Positions 37,388-47,526 of a stretch of DNA of 64,000 bases are shown here, piece by piece; the first letter of the stretch is position 1; each line of letters begins with the position of its first letter. The notes under the pieces are model-generated. The model was not told the DNA's origin and made no database searches. It worked only from the letters and a program-made list of their open reading frames with translations. This stretch comes from Psychromonas sp. 14N.309.X.WAT.B.A12 (GTDB lineage Bacteria > Pseudomonadota > Gammaproteobacteria > Enterobacterales > Psychromonadaceae), in assembly GCF_030397575.1 (NCBI RefSeq), contig NZ_JAPNXS010000004.1, positions 124,001-188,000 of the forward strand, written 5' to 3'. A program made the position numbers and the translations under genes.

Positions 37388-37719
37388 TTGTGAACTCTTG
37401 TAGTATTTTTTTCGTTATTTTCTATATGTACTAACTGTTTTTCTGCATGCTTGACCTCATGTCTGGTTATACAATCTCTCGACTGGAAGTATTCAGAGGT
37501 GCGTTAAAAAGCGGATACAAAAAAGGTTAAATCAAAATTAATTCAACACATCAGCGTTACATTCTAATCATTTGATTTGCTTTCATAATAGCCATGCCTA
37601 CCAGCAATCTTATAGTGAAGTAATTGCGAGGCATTAACTTTGTTATTGTCGCATTTATATCTACTTACAAGCAACAAAGTTTTTGCATATTATGCGATCA
37701 GGCATGATAAACTTAACGA
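37388..37719. other. Divergent region rne/rluC with long rne 5' leader
   Basis: About 330 bp. In E. coli the rne 5' untranslated region is long and mediates autoregulation; this gap is of comparable size. A 9-bp inverted repeat, AACTTTGTT (37636-37644) / AACAAAGTT (37673-37681), lies near the rluC end. I cannot assign the leader's structure by eye. Confidence 0.4.
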
Positions 37720-38658
37720 ATGGAACAGATAAATCACTCAGTACGCATTATTGACATCGCTCAAGAAAATGCACAACAACGTATCGACAACTTTCTTCGC
37801 TTACATTTGAAGGGCGTGCCTAAAAGCATGATCTATCGAATTGTGCGTAAAGGAGAGGTTCGAGTTAATAAAAAACGCATTAAACCCGATTATAAATTGC
37901 AGGTAGGCGACAGTGTACGTATTCCGCCTGTTAAAGTAGATCCGGAAAATGCATTACCTTCACCCAAACTCAACAGCATTAAAAATTTAGAATCCGCTAT
38001 TGTCTATGAAGATGATGCCCTAATTATTTTAAACAAGCCTTCTGGGCTGGCTGTACATGGTGGTAGCGGACTTGATTTTGGCGCAATTGAAGGCTTACGA
38101 GCATTACGCCCTGATTCACGCTTCTTAGAGTTAGCTCACCGTTTAGATAAAGCCACTTCTGGCTGTTTATTGATTGCCAAAAAGCGCAGTATGTTACGTG
38201 CATTACATGAGCAATTACGTCAGAAAACCATGAAAAAACAGTATTTCGCGTTAGTAAAAGGCCAATGGGATAAAAAAGACCGTTTGGTACGTGAACCTTT
38301 ATTAAAAAATGCCCAAGATTCAGTGGTCAAAGTCAGTCCACTAGGTAAAGCATCTGAAACTCATTTTAAAATTATACAGCGCTATGAAGGCGCAACATTA
38401 GTCGAAGCAAGCCCTGTCACCGGACGTACTCACCAAATTCGTGTGCACAGCGCATGTAAAGGTCATAATATTGCTTGTGATGAACGTTATGGTGACAGTG
38501 CCTTTGATAGTAAAATGACGGCACTAGGATTAAACCGTCTTTTCCTGCATGCAGCGCATATTACTTTCTTTCACCCTGTGTTAGAGAAAAGAATGACCGT
38601 TAGTGCACCACTTTGTCCTCGCTTAGAGGCACTTTTGAGCAAATTACAACGAAGCTAA
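37720..38658 (+). CDS. rluC: 23S rRNA pseudouridine synthase RluC
   Basis: A 312-residue enzyme with an N-terminal S4 RNA-binding domain (about 20-75; QRIDNFLRLHLKGVPKSMIYR) and an RluA-type catalytic domain with D143 in AHRLDKATSG. It makes pseudouridines 955, 2504 and 2580 in E. coli 23S rRNA. It is divergent from rne. The next frame begins one base after its stop, so the two are transcribed together. Confidence 0.95.
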   Translation: MEQINHSVRIIDIAQENAQQRIDNFLRLHLKGVPKSMIYRIVRKGEVRVNKKRIKPDYKLQVGDSVRIPPVKVDPENALPSPKLNSIKNLESAIVYEDDALIILNKPSGLAVHGGSGLDFGAIEGLRALRPDSRFLELAHRLDKATSGCLLIAKKRSMLRALHEQLRQKTMKKQYFALVKGQWDKKDRLVREPLLKNAQDSVVKVSPLGKASETHFKIIQRYEGATLVEASPVTGRTHQIRVHSACKGHNIACDERYGDSAFDSKMTALGLNRLFLHAAHITFFHPVLEKRMTVSAPLCPRLEALLSKLQRS

Positions 38659-38659
38659 G

Positions 38660-39243
38660 ATGAAATATCAATTAATTATTTTTGATTGGGACGGCACGTT
38701 AATGGATTCGCTTGATAAAATTGTGCTGTGTATGCAACGGGCGGCACAAAAAGTTGCGATTCCAGTGCCAAGCGAAGAAGCAGTAAAACATATTATCGGT
38801 TTGAGTTTGGAAAAAGCAGCAGAGCAATTGTTCCCTGCATTACCTTATGGTAAGCAACAAGCTTTAGTGGATGCCTACCGAGACCAATATCATGCTAATC
38901 AACACATTGATACGCCATTCTATAACGGTATATCAGAGTTGGCTTGGATCGTATGATTGCCAAAACTAACACGTCTACTTTGTTTAATGCCACTGTCTGC
39001 GCAGATGAAGCTAATTCTAAACCTGATCCGTTAATGATTAGACAGTTATTAGATAAGTTAAGCATTTCTGCGGACCAAGCTATCATGATAGGTGACTCTA
39101 TTTATGACTTAGAGATGGCCGCAAACGCAGGGGTTGATAGTTTAGGTGTAAGTTATGGTGTGCACAGTGCAGAGCTGTTGATGCAAGCTAGACCTAAAGC
39201 CATTTTGAATTGTCTTGCGACTGAGCTAGATAGTTATATTTAA
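38660..39243 (+). pseudogene. HAD-family phosphatase gene broken by an internal deletion/frameshift
   Basis: The first frame (38660-38956) encodes the start of a HAD-IA phosphatase (nucleophile motif DWDGTLMDS, then a cap region to FYNGISEL). It then runs into a foreign frame and stops. The second frame, from about 38942, resumes the same protein family at GLDRMIAKTN and continues through the motif III lysine (SKPDP) and motif IV GDSIYDLEMA to a normal end. About 20-25 residues are missing between the halves, including the motif II Ser/Thr region (usually VATGK). Combined length is about 195 residues against roughly 220 expected. Either a real pseudogene or an assembly error at about 38940. 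Confidence 0.8.
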
Positions 39244-39264
39244 GTTATTTATGAAGGGTTTATT

Positions 39265-40272
39265 GTGAAAGAATCAGCTTTGAAAGATAAAGTATTGTTT
39301 AGCGAATATATAAAATTAACTGGACGTGGTGAAAAAGGTCGTCGTCCTTTAACCATGGCTGAAGCAAAGCAAGCATTAACTGATTATTTACAGGGTGATG
39401 CCAGTATTTTGCAACTGGCTGTGTTGTTAATGTTACAACGAGTGCGATGTGAAACGCCAGAGGAAGCGGCTGGCTACATTGAAGCGCTACGTGCACAAGT
39501 CTCTGAGCAATGGCAAACTTTACCTGTCGATTTAGATTGGCCATGTTTCGCAGGTAAAAAAAGACAACCACCTTGGCTATTATTGGCTGCAAAAGTATTA
39601 GCAGCAAATGGTATTAAGATTTTTTTGCACGGTCACATGACAGTCGATTTAATCAAATACCAAGTGGAATCAGCTTGTCCGCTATTAGGGATTGAAATTG
39701 CAGATACACCGGAAAAAGCTAAACTCGCTTTAGAAAAAGAGGCATTAGTTTATGTTCCTTTATCTGCATATTGTCCTGAATTAATTGAGTTATTAGCCTT
39801 GCGTGAACAAGTTGGCCTACGCACACCATTAAATACAGTCGCTCGAAGTGTTAACCCTACTAAAGCACCCTATAGTATTCACGGCGTTTTTCATAAAAGT
39901 TATGAAAAAATACATGCTGAAGCTGCACTATTAAACAATGAGCATAGTATCATCGCTTTTAAAGGTGAAGGGGGGGAAAGTGAAGTCAACCCACGCGTTT
40001 CAACCTTAGCTTGTGGTGTGACACAGGTAGATGGTCAAACTCGTTATATTGAACAAGATTGGCCAACTTACCTAGCAGACTTTTCCGGAGCACACACCGA
40101 AGTCTCTGCAGAGTATTTATTAAAAGTATGGAACAAAGAAATTGAAGACGTATATGGTGATGCTGCCGTTATTACTACTATGGCGATGGTATTAAAGCAG
40201 ATGCAGCCGGCATGCTCACAGGATGAAGCGTTACAAAAAGCAAAACAGTTATGGGAAACTAGAACTATTTAG
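39265..40272 (+). CDS. ybiB: YbiB/TrpD2-like glycosyltransferase-family protein
   Basis: A 335-residue homologue of the anthranilate phosphoribosyltransferase fold, of the YbiB (TrpD2) branch: an N-terminal helical domain (LTGRGEKGRRPLTMAEAKQAL) and an alpha/beta domain with FKGEGGESEVNP in place of a normal PRPP loop. E. coli YbiB binds nucleic acid and lacks the transferase activity; I infer the same here. Start is GTG 39265, with AAGGG 6 bases upstream. It follows the broken HAD gene by 21 bp and ends at a terminator. Confidence 0.8.
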   Translation: MKESALKDKVLFSEYIKLTGRGEKGRRPLTMAEAKQALTDYLQGDASILQLAVLLMLQRVRCETPEEAAGYIEALRAQVSEQWQTLPVDLDWPCFAGKKRQPPWLLLAAKVLAANGIKIFLHGHMTVDLIKYQVESACPLLGIEIADTPEKAKLALEKEALVYVPLSAYCPELIELLALREQVGLRTPLNTVARSVNPTKAPYSIHGVFHKSYEKIHAEAALLNNEHSIIAFKGEGGESEVNPRVSTLACGVTQVDGQTRYIEQDWPTYLADFSGAHTEVSAEYLLKVWNKEIEDVYGDAAVITTMAMVLKQMQPACSQDEALQKAKQLWETRTI

Positions 40273-40297
40273 TCAGCCAGTTGTTAAATGCTCTATT

Positions 40298-40325
40298 AAA
40301 AAGGAAGCGAATAGCTTCCTTTTTT
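40298..40325. terminator. Bidirectional terminator between ybiB and csiV
   Basis: Stem AAAAAGGAAGC (40298-40308) / GCTTCCTTTTT (40314-40324) with a 5-base loop. A- and T-rich flanks serve both converging genes. Confidence 0.85.
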
Positions 40326-40383
40326 ACTTTCTACTGACTAACTCTTAAATAGCTAAAACGCTAAGAGTAGATGTCTGTTAATT

Positions 40384-41259
40384 TTATCTGATTTTTCTGA
40401 TTTGAATGATCATGCCAAATAGAGGGTGATCAAAATAGTGTATCTCGCCACTACGCAAACGGGTTGATTGATCAAATAATGTTTCAGTAATTACTTTTTC
40501 AGTACGTACATTTCGTTGTACTGGTTCTTGATTAACAATTTGTACTACACCATCTTGTTCAATTGCTTTTGTTTCTGGAGCTCGAACAGATAAAGGTGAT
40601 GAAACTGCCTTTTCTGTTTCAGTTCTTACTATTAATTGGCTATCGATGTGCAGGTAGCGCTCTACATAAATCAGTAAATTACCATCGATTTCATAAAGGT
40701 CTTGTAGTATCTCTTTCTTTTGTAAGGCAGCTAAGACATCCAACGATTCATCTGATTGTGCTTTGTCTGTACTTGAAGGTGCGCTAGATAAACCAGTTTG
40801 CTCCATGGCTAAAGCATAGTTTTTTCCTGCAAAAAGATGAATAGGTAATGCATTCTGTTTACTTTGTATTGGCATACGCCAAGCTGTATGCAATAAAGGG
40901 GTGAACAATTGATGATTATTCAGTCTATTAAGTTGCTCGTTAAGTCTTGTACCATTTAATCGCTTTAATCGATGACCTCCCTGTACCATTTGAGCATCAG
41001 TGAGACGTACCGGGTTTTGTTGATGTAAACAAGGCTCCCCAGCTAAACAGCTTGTCGCTGGATTGGCTTTAATAACTTCTAAGCGATCACGTTGTTTTAA
41101 ATAAACATTATTTTGGTCGAGTTGTTCACTGTTATCTTTTACATCAACATTACGTTTAAATACGAGTACTTCAACGTCAAACCAACGGTCACCAGCTGCC
41201 TGCACATTTAAAGAACAAGTTGCGGCAAAAAACAATGATAAAATATAACGTAAATTCAA
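40384..41259 (-). CDS. csiV: CsiV family periplasmic protein
   Basis: A 291-residue secreted protein with a signal peptide cleaved near residue 21 (NVQA/AGDRWF) and the family opening RWFDVEVLVFKR. It ends GEIHYFDHPLFGMIIQIRKI. In Vibrio cholerae CsiV acts with LpoA to activate peptidoglycan synthase PBP1a. The start is TTG 41259, chosen because AAAGGA lies 7 bases upstream and the signal peptide begins there. It lies 20 bp downstream of mfd on the same strand, so the pair is probably co-transcribed, as in vibrios. Confidence 0.85.
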   Translation of the reverse strand: MNLRYILSLFFAATCSLNVQAAGDRWFDVEVLVFKRNVDVKDNSEQLDQNNVYLKQRDRLEVIKANPATSCLAGEPCLHQQNPVRLTDAQMVQGGHRLKRLNGTRLNEQLNRLNNHQLFTPLLHTAWRMPIQSKQNALPIHLFAGKNYALAMEQTGLSSAPSSTDKAQSDESLDVLAALQKKEILQDLYEIDGNLLIYVERYLHIDSQLIVRTETEKAVSSPLSVRAPETKAIEQDGVVQIVNQEPVQRNVRTEKVITETLFDQSTRLRSGEIHYFDHPLFGMIIQIRKIR

Positions 41260-41279
41260 AAGGTTATCCTTTTTTTGAT

Positions 41280-44200
41280 TTATTTAATAAGGTTTAATTT
41301 AAAACTATCAAGTAACTGTTTCAACCAGTTTAAGCGTTCTGCACTATTCTCTAATGCAATACTGAATTTTAATTTACTCGGTCCATCAAGTTTAAAGGTA
41401 TTTGATTGTGTTTGCAGTAATGAAACAAGGAACATTGGATCAACTTTTGAATGCTCCGTAAAAGTTACGGCGCCACCTAAAGCATGTGCTTCAATACGTG
41501 CAATGCCTAACTTCGAACATCTTTGTTTGATTGCTGTTACTGCCACTAAATTTTTTGTTGAATCTGGTAATAATCCAAATCGATCAATTAGTTCTACTTG
41601 TATCTCATTAAGTTCATTATTATTTTTACTATTTGCAATACGTTTATACAAAGATAAACGCATATTCACATCCGGAATATAATCGTCTGGAATAAGTGCA
41701 GGAATTCTTAACTCAACTTCTGCTTGAGTTGATAATAGGTGTTCTAAACTTGGTTCTTGACCATTACGTAAAGCCTCCACCGCTTGATTAAGCATATCCA
41801 TATATAGATTGAAGCCAATACTGGTAATTTGCCCTGATTGTTCATCACCTAGTAATTCACCGGCACCACGAATTTCTAGATCGTGTGTTGCAAGTGTAAA
41901 ACCTGCACCTAAAGTATCCAGTGAACCGATTGCTTGAAGACGCTTTTTAGCATCTTTAGTCATTAACTTAGGTGTTGGTGTTAATAAATAAGCATAAGCT
42001 TGATGGTGCGAACGACCAACACGACCACGTAATTGATGTAACTGTGCTAAACCAAGATGATCGGCACGGTTAATGATAATGGTATTCGCAGTAGGTATAT
42101 CGATACCAGTTTCTATGATAGTCGTACAAACTAATACATTTTGGCGCTGATGATAAAAATCAGACATAACGCGTTCTAGCTGTTGTTCATTCATTTGACC
42201 ATGGGCAATGGCAATTCTTGCTTGCGGTAATAAAGTTTGTAAATCAGCTGCCGCTTTTTCGATAGTATCGACATTATTGTGTAAGAAATACACTTGACCA
42301 CCACGCATAATCTCACGTGTAATCGCATCACTGATGGTTTGATCACTGCGTTGTTCTACAAAGGTCTTCACAGCTAAACGTTTGGCTGGCGGGGAGGCGA
42401 TGATAGAGAGATCACGCATTCCATTCATCGACATATTTAAAGTACGAGGAATAGGTGTTGCTGTAAGCGTTAAAATATCGATTTGCGCTCGTAAACGTTT
42501 AATTTTTTCTTTTTGGCGTACTCCAAAACGATGTTCCTCATCGATTATTAGTAAGCCTAAATCCGCGAAATTAATACCATCACTTAGTAATTTGTGTGTA
42601 CCGATTAGAATATCCACTTTACCGTCAGCGGCATCTTGTAAAATCAGCTTCTGTTCTTTAGCTGTCTTAAAGCGCGATAATACCTCAATTCTCACTGGCC
42701 AATTAGCAAATCTATCTCGAAAATTTTCAAAATGTTGTTGAGCGAGCAAAGTGGTCGGTACTAATAAAGCCACCTGGCGCGCATTGTCGGTTGCCATAAA
42801 GGCTGCACGCATTGCAACTTCAGTTTTCCCAAAGCCTACATCACCACAGACCAGTCTATCCATAGGTTGTGATGAACACATATCGGAAATAACTGAGTTG
42901 ATGGACAGCGCTTGATCATGTGTCTCTTCATAGGGAAAGTCATTACTAAATAATGCATAGTTTTCTTTATTTAATTGATACCTAAAGCCTTTTTTAGCTG
43001 CGCGTTGTGCATAAATCTCAAGTAGTTCAGCGGCGACGTCACGAACTTTTTCGGCGGCACGTTTTTTGGCTTTTGCCCAGGTATCATTGCCTAATTTACT
43101 AATAGGCGCGGTTTCTACGTCACTGCCACTGTAACGACCGATCAGGTGCAATGAGGTAACAGGTACATACAGTTTATCACCACGCAAGTACTCCAATGTT
43201 ACAAACTCATTAACACTGCCAGAGACTTCGATAGTTTGTAGTCCTAAATATCGAGCAACACCGTGGTCAATATGCACAACAGGCTGGCCTACTTTTAATT
43301 CGGCTAGGTTACGAACGATATGTTCTGAGTTTTCTTCACCATTATTATCTTTATTTTGGCGTCGTCTTTGGGTTATTTTGTTACCCAATAATTCTGTTTC
43401 AGTGATAAAGGCAAAAGCGGAATCAATGATCAAAAAGCTATGTTCAACACGACTAACGGTGATATACACTTTGTGTTTATCTGGCTTACATTCACTTAGG
43501 TGGTTGACTGATTTTATGTTGAGTTTAAGTGGGCTGAGTAACTCTAATAATGCTTCTTTACGACCTGCCGATTCAGCACTGAGTAAAATGGTGCCATCAA
43601 AACCTTCAATAAAAGCACTGATATTAGCTAATGGATTTTTATCTTTATGGTGGATCTTAATATCTGGCAATGTGGTCAGCGGTAAATTAGTTTTACCAGC
43701 TTTAGGTAATGCAAAAGAGGCGTTTTGTAACTGATACTTTGGAAACTCATTGAGTCGTCTGAAACATTGTTCTTGGCGAAGGTAAAGTTCAATGGGCTGC
43801 AATAGCGGACGAAGTAAATCAACGCCTCGCTCTTCGAAACGATGTGTGATGGTTTTCCAGAATTCGTCGATAGCAGTACCAATATCACCAAGGATACATA
43901 AACGACTTTGTTTAGGAAAATAATCAAATAAAGTGGCTGTCTCATTAAAAAATAGCGGCAGATAATATTCGATACCAGCAGGTAAGTTTGTTTGTGAAAT
44001 CTGCTGATAAATCGAATCGTTACTGGTACATATTTTTGCTGGGAATTTATCTTGGTAAGCTTGTTTAAAGTTTTCGATAGCCTGTTTATCTGTTGCAAAC
44101 TCATGAGCGGGTAACATCTTTATCTGTTTGATAGTTGGTAAAGAGCGTTGCGTTTCAGTATCAAAAGGGCGAATGGAATCAACTTCATTATCGAAAAAAT

Positions 44201-44759
44201 CGATACGGTAAGGAGTGTCGCTAGCCATTGGGTAAATATCAAGTAATGAGCCCCTTGCACAAAACTCACCGTGTTCTTGTACTTGGTCCACTGCGTAATA
44301 TCCAGCTTCTTGTAATTGCTCTCGTAACAGTTGTAACTCTAATTGTTGTCCGGTTTTAACCACTAATGTATTTTGTTTTAAATAACTAGGCGGCGCTAAT
44401 CTCAACAGTAGAGTCGTTACTGGGATAATCAAAATACCTTCTTTCATAGAAGGCAGTTGATACAAGGTTTCGATACGTGTTGAGATAATATCTTGATGCG
44501 GTGAAAAATGATCGTAAGGTAATGTTTCCCAGTCTGGAAATAGATTAACTTCAAATTTGTTCTCGGCAAAAAATAATAACTCTTGATGCAACTTAATGGC
44601 ACTGGGTGTGTCATTAACGATGACGATTAACGGCGACTTTTGTGGATTAGCCTGGGCACATTGGCTGATCACTAAACTTTGACTACTACCGACTAAATTG
44701 GCTAGTTGTTGTGTGTCGGTTGCTGATTTTAATGTTTGTATGTCGAGTAAATTGTTCAT
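41280..44759 (-). CDS. mfd: Transcription-repair coupling factor Mfd
   Basis: A 1159-residue translocase: UvrB-homology region (1-350), RNA-polymerase-interaction domain (about 475-550; VGQPVVHIDHGVARYLG), RecG-like motor with Walker A CGDVGFGKTEVAM and DEEHRFG, the relay region LHQLRGRVGRSHHQAYAYL, and the C-terminal regulatory domain (about 1000-1159). It removes stalled RNA polymerase and recruits UvrA to damaged template strands. Length is normal for the family. Confidence 0.97.
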   Translation of the reverse strand: MNNLLDIQTLKSATDTQQLANLVGSSQSLVISQCAQANPQKSPLIVIVNDTPSAIKLHQELLFFAENKFEVNLFPDWETLPYDHFSPHQDIISTRIETLYQLPSMKEGILIIPVTTLLLRLAPPSYLKQNTLVVKTGQQLELQLLREQLQEAGYYAVDQVQEHGEFCARGSLLDIYPMASDTPYRIDFFDNEVDSIRPFDTETQRSLPTIKQIKMLPAHEFATDKQAIENFKQAYQDKFPAKICTSNDSIYQQISQTNLPAGIEYYLPLFFNETATLFDYFPKQSRLCILGDIGTAIDEFWKTITHRFEERGVDLLRPLLQPIELYLRQEQCFRRLNEFPKYQLQNASFALPKAGKTNLPLTTLPDIKIHHKDKNPLANISAFIEGFDGTILLSAESAGRKEALLELLSPLKLNIKSVNHLSECKPDKHKVYITVSRVEHSFLIIDSAFAFITETELLGNKITQRRRQNKDNNGEENSEHIVRNLAELKVGQPVVHIDHGVARYLGLQTIEVSGSVNEFVTLEYLRGDKLYVPVTSLHLIGRYSGSDVETAPISKLGNDTWAKAKKRAAEKVRDVAAELLEIYAQRAAKKGFRYQLNKENYALFSNDFPYEETHDQALSINSVISDMCSSQPMDRLVCGDVGFGKTEVAMRAAFMATDNARQVALLVPTTLLAQQHFENFRDRFANWPVRIEVLSRFKTAKEQKLILQDAADGKVDILIGTHKLLSDGINFADLGLLIIDEEHRFGVRQKEKIKRLRAQIDILTLTATPIPRTLNMSMNGMRDLSIIASPPAKRLAVKTFVEQRSDQTISDAITREIMRGGQVYFLHNNVDTIEKAAADLQTLLPQARIAIAHGQMNEQQLERVMSDFYHQRQNVLVCTTIIETGIDIPTANTIIINRADHLGLAQLHQLRGRVGRSHHQAYAYLLTPTPKLMTKDAKKRLQAIGSLDTLGAGFTLATHDLEIRGAGELLGDEQSGQITSIGFNLYMDMLNQAVEALRNGQEPSLEHLLSTQAEVELRIPALIPDDYIPDVNMRLSLYKRIANSKNNNELNEIQVELIDRFGLLPDSTKNLVAVTAIKQRCSKLGIARIEAHALGGAVTFTEHSKVDPMFLVSLLQTQSNTFKLDGPSKLKFSIALENSAERLNWLKQLLDSFKLNLIK

Positions 44760-44850
44760 GTTTTGACTTATTTTATTTATTTAATTGCTAAGAAAAGTGC
44801 GTGTGAAAACAGTGCGTATAGGTAATTGTAATGCATAGTTATAGCACTCT

Positions 44851-45408
44851 TTAACTGTTAGTTTCCCGTAATTTCGCTCTGTCTTTTAGCTGTTGAGATT
44901 GTATATGTAAACTGGCACGAATTAATAGCTCACGATCTTGGTCTCGAATAAGAGTGTAAGTTAATGTACACTGCTCGGCGCTTATTTCTGTGACGTTAGC
45001 ATAACAATAAATAGCAGAGGATTCTTCAGGTAAAAATATTTTTAACCTGACAATATCTTCTTTTTTCAGTGTGTTATTGTTTTTTATGATTAAGCTACCC
45101 GCACTAAACTTAATGCTTTGATGACGTGATTTTTCTTCATCTTGTTGGGTTAGTACATAGCTTAATAGGGTATTAATTTTTTGGTTTTGGGCTTGCAGAT
45201 ATTGCCATAGCGCTTTACTGGTTTCATTGTTTAATTTTAATGGTGTCAAGATGTTTGCATCGGCTTGTGCTAAGTCACTGGCCATTCTAAATGGGCCTGG
45301 AATCTCTTGCTCAAAAGCCTGTTGATTGAGAGGGATTTCCTCTTTACCAATTGATTTTAAGTTGATTGAAAGTGTATGTTCTACCAAAAAATATTCATTA
45401 TTATTCAT
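44851..45408 (-). CDS. PilZ-like domain protein upstream of mfd
   Basis: About 185 residues. An N-terminal beta-rich part and a helix (about 75-100) precede a C-terminal beta-barrel-like region (about 110-185; SIKFSAGSLIIKNN, VRLKIFLPEES, YANVTEI) of PilZ type. The arginine motif RxxxR needed for cyclic-di-GMP binding is not evident, so it may not bind the nucleotide. I prefer ATG 45408; the frame reaches a GTG at 45447. The mfd gene follows 91 bp downstream. Domain call is from pattern recognition only. Confidence 0.55.
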   Translation of the reverse strand: MNNNEYFLVEHTLSINLKSIGKEEIPLNQQAFEQEIPGPFRMASDLAQADANILTPLKLNNETSKALWQYLQAQNQKINTLLSYVLTQQDEEKSRHQSIKFSAGSLIIKNNNTLKKEDIVRLKIFLPEESSAIYCYANVTEISAEQCTLTYTLIRDQDRELLIRASLHIQSQQLKDRAKLRETNS

Positions 45409-45623
45409 ATTTACAAACCAAGCAGTAATTAAGTGGTGGCAAAACACCTTATTCTAGGAGTTTTGTCTGTCTTAGCGAATAAAGATACATTAGAATGGCT
45501 TGCATTAAAATGTAATCAATAAGTTAAGTCTAATTTAGTGAGGTTAATGATGGATTGTGTGGCACATTTCTTCATATTAATCACGTTAGTCTGAATTAAA
45601 GATAATTATTATAAAAGGTAACT

Positions 45624-46850
45624 ATGTTTTATCCTTTAAGTGTTTTCATCGGTTTACGTTATACAAAGTCAAAGCGTAATAACCAATTTGTCTCGTTTGT
45701 TTCCTTATTTTCTACTGGTGGCATTATTCTCGGCGTTTTAGCATTGATCACTGTATTGTCGGTGATGAATGGTTTTGAAGCTGAATTAAAGCAGCGAATT
45801 TTAGGAGCAATTCCCCAAGCTAAGTTAACTAACCAAACTAATACTATTACGGACTGGCAACAGCGTATAGATCAACTTCCTGACGATCCTTTAATTGTTG
45901 ATGTTGAGCCAATGATTAATGCTGAAGCGATTTTGCAAAGTAAGGTTGGTTTACAAGGAGTAAAAATTGAAGGTGTTTATCCTGATAAATATGCCAGTGA
46001 AACCGTCAAAAGCAATATAGTGGTAGGTAGTTTAGATAAGTTAGTTGCAAGCGAATATAAGATCATCATTGGTGACCAGTTAGCACGCATGTTAGGCGTG
46101 ACGATTGGCGATAAGGTAAGAATAACATCTACCAGAGGAGTACGTTATACGCCTTTAGGGCAAGTGCCTAGCCAACGCAACTTTACTGTTGCGGGCTTGT
46201 TTGATGTTGGCTCAGATGTTGATAAATATCTGGTGCTGATGCATGCCCAAGATGCCGCACGTTTAATTCGTATTCAGACAGACCAAGTGACTGACTTACG
46301 TTTCTATTTTACTGAACCTTTTGCGGTGGAGTCATGGACACCTCCGGCATTACAAAAAGATGAGATGATTATTGATTGGCGTAGCACACATGGAGAGTTA
46401 TTTGCGGCGGTGAAAATGGAAAAAAATATGATTTGGTTACTACTGTGTTTAATTATAGCAGTGGCTGCATTTAATATTTTATCTTCCTCGGTGATGGTGG
46501 TTACTGATAAAAGTGCCGAAGTAGCGATATTAAAGACTCTTGGCATTAACGCCAATACGATTAATTTGATATTTATTATTCAGGGGGCATTTAGTGGCAT
46601 CGTTGGAGCATTAATTGGTACAGGTTTAGGGCTATTATTGAGCACCTACATCAATGAAATTATGTCGTTTTTAGGCCTACATTTATTGGCTAATGCATCA
46701 GGCGGCACCCGACTTCTTCCCGTTGTACATGAGCCTGTGCAAATAGTATCCATTATGTTAGGTGCAATGTTTTTAAGTTTATTAGCAACTTTATATCCGG
46801 CTTACAGAGCGGGTAAAGTTAGCCCAGTTGAGGCATTAAGATATGAGTAA
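45624..46850 (+). CDS. lolC: Lipoprotein-releasing ABC transporter permease LolC
   Basis: A 408-residue inner-membrane protein with the MacB-type topology: one N-terminal helix (about 25-48), a large periplasmic domain, and three C-terminal helices (about 268-400). It begins [23 protein letters not shown] and ends [16 protein letters not shown]. With LolD and LolE it extracts lipoproteins from the inner membrane and passes them to LolA. AAAAGG precedes the ATG; its stop overlaps lolD by 8 bases. Confidence 0.95.
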   Translation: MFYPLSVFIGLRYTKSKRNNQFVSFVSLFSTGGIILGVLALITVLSVMNGFEAELKQRILGAIPQAKLTNQTNTITDWQQRIDQLPDDPLIVDVEPMINAEAILQSKVGLQGVKIEGVYPDKYASETVKSNIVVGSLDKLVASEYKIIIGDQLARMLGVTIGDKVRITSTRGVRYTPLGQVPSQRNFTVAGLFDVGSDVDKYLVLMHAQDAARLIRIQTDQVTDLRFYFTEPFAVESWTPPALQKDEMIIDWRSTHGELFAAVKMEKNMIWLLLCLIIAVAAFNILSSSVMVVTDKSAEVAILKTLGINANTINLIFIIQGAFSGIVGALIGTGLGLLLSTYINEIMSFLGLHLLANASGGTRLLPVVHEPVQIVSIMLGAMFLSLLATLYPAYRAGKVSPVEALRYE

Positions 46851-47526
46851 TTCAATAGTAGTTTGTCAGGATTTAAGTAAAGTTTATCAAGAAGGGCGTT
46901 TAGCAACATCGGTGTTGCAAGGTGTTAACTTAGCCGTTGAACCAGGTGAGTTATTAGCAATTGTAGGCACATCAGGCTCAGGTAAAAGTACTTTACTGCA
47001 TTTATTAGGTGCTTTAGATGCTCCTTCAACGGGAGATGTTATTTTTAATGGTAAAAATATTCATAAGTTATCTGCAAAACAACAAGCAAAGTGGCGTAAT
47101 CAAGAGCTAGGGTTTGTTTATCAATTTCATCATTTGTTATCTGAGTTTACGGCTTTAGAAAATGTCGCAATGCCGCTTTTAATTGCTGGTGAGCCGATTA
47201 AAGTAGCACAGCAAAAAGCCTTAGATTTATTAACCCGTGTTGGCTTAAGTGAACGAGTTGCACATCGTCCATCGGAGCTTTCTGGTGGTGAAAGACAACG
47301 TGTTGCAATCGCAAGAGCACTTATTAACAAGCCTTCTTTAGTATTAGCAGATGAGCCCACAGGTAATCTAGATGCAAAAAGTGCAGAGTCTGTCTATCAG
47401 TTATTAAAAGAGCTCAATGCGGAACTGGGAACTGCTTTTATTGTTGTTACTCATGACCAGCAATTGGCTAATAAATTAGATCGACAGTTATATATGAGTA
47501 ACGGCATTTTACAGGATACGCAGTAA
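46843..47526 (+). CDS. lolD: Lipoprotein-releasing ABC transporter ATPase LolD
   Basis: A 227-residue ABC ATPase: Walker [11 protein letters not shown]-loop YQFHHLL, signature [15 protein letters not shown], Walker [13 protein letters not shown] and H-loop VVTHD. It powers LolC/LolE. It overlaps lolC by 8 bases and lolE by one base (TAATG), a tightly coupled three-gene operon. Confidence 0.96.
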   Translation: MSNSIVVCQDLSKVYQEGRLATSVLQGVNLAVEPGELLAIVGTSGSGKSTLLHLLGALDAPSTGDVIFNGKNIHKLSAKQQAKWRNQELGFVYQFHHLLSEFTALENVAMPLLIAGEPIKVAQQKALDLLTRVGLSERVAHRPSELSGGERQRVAIARALINKPSLVLADEPTGNLDAKSAESVYQLLKELNAELGTAFIVVTHDQQLANKLDRQLYMSNGILQDTQ

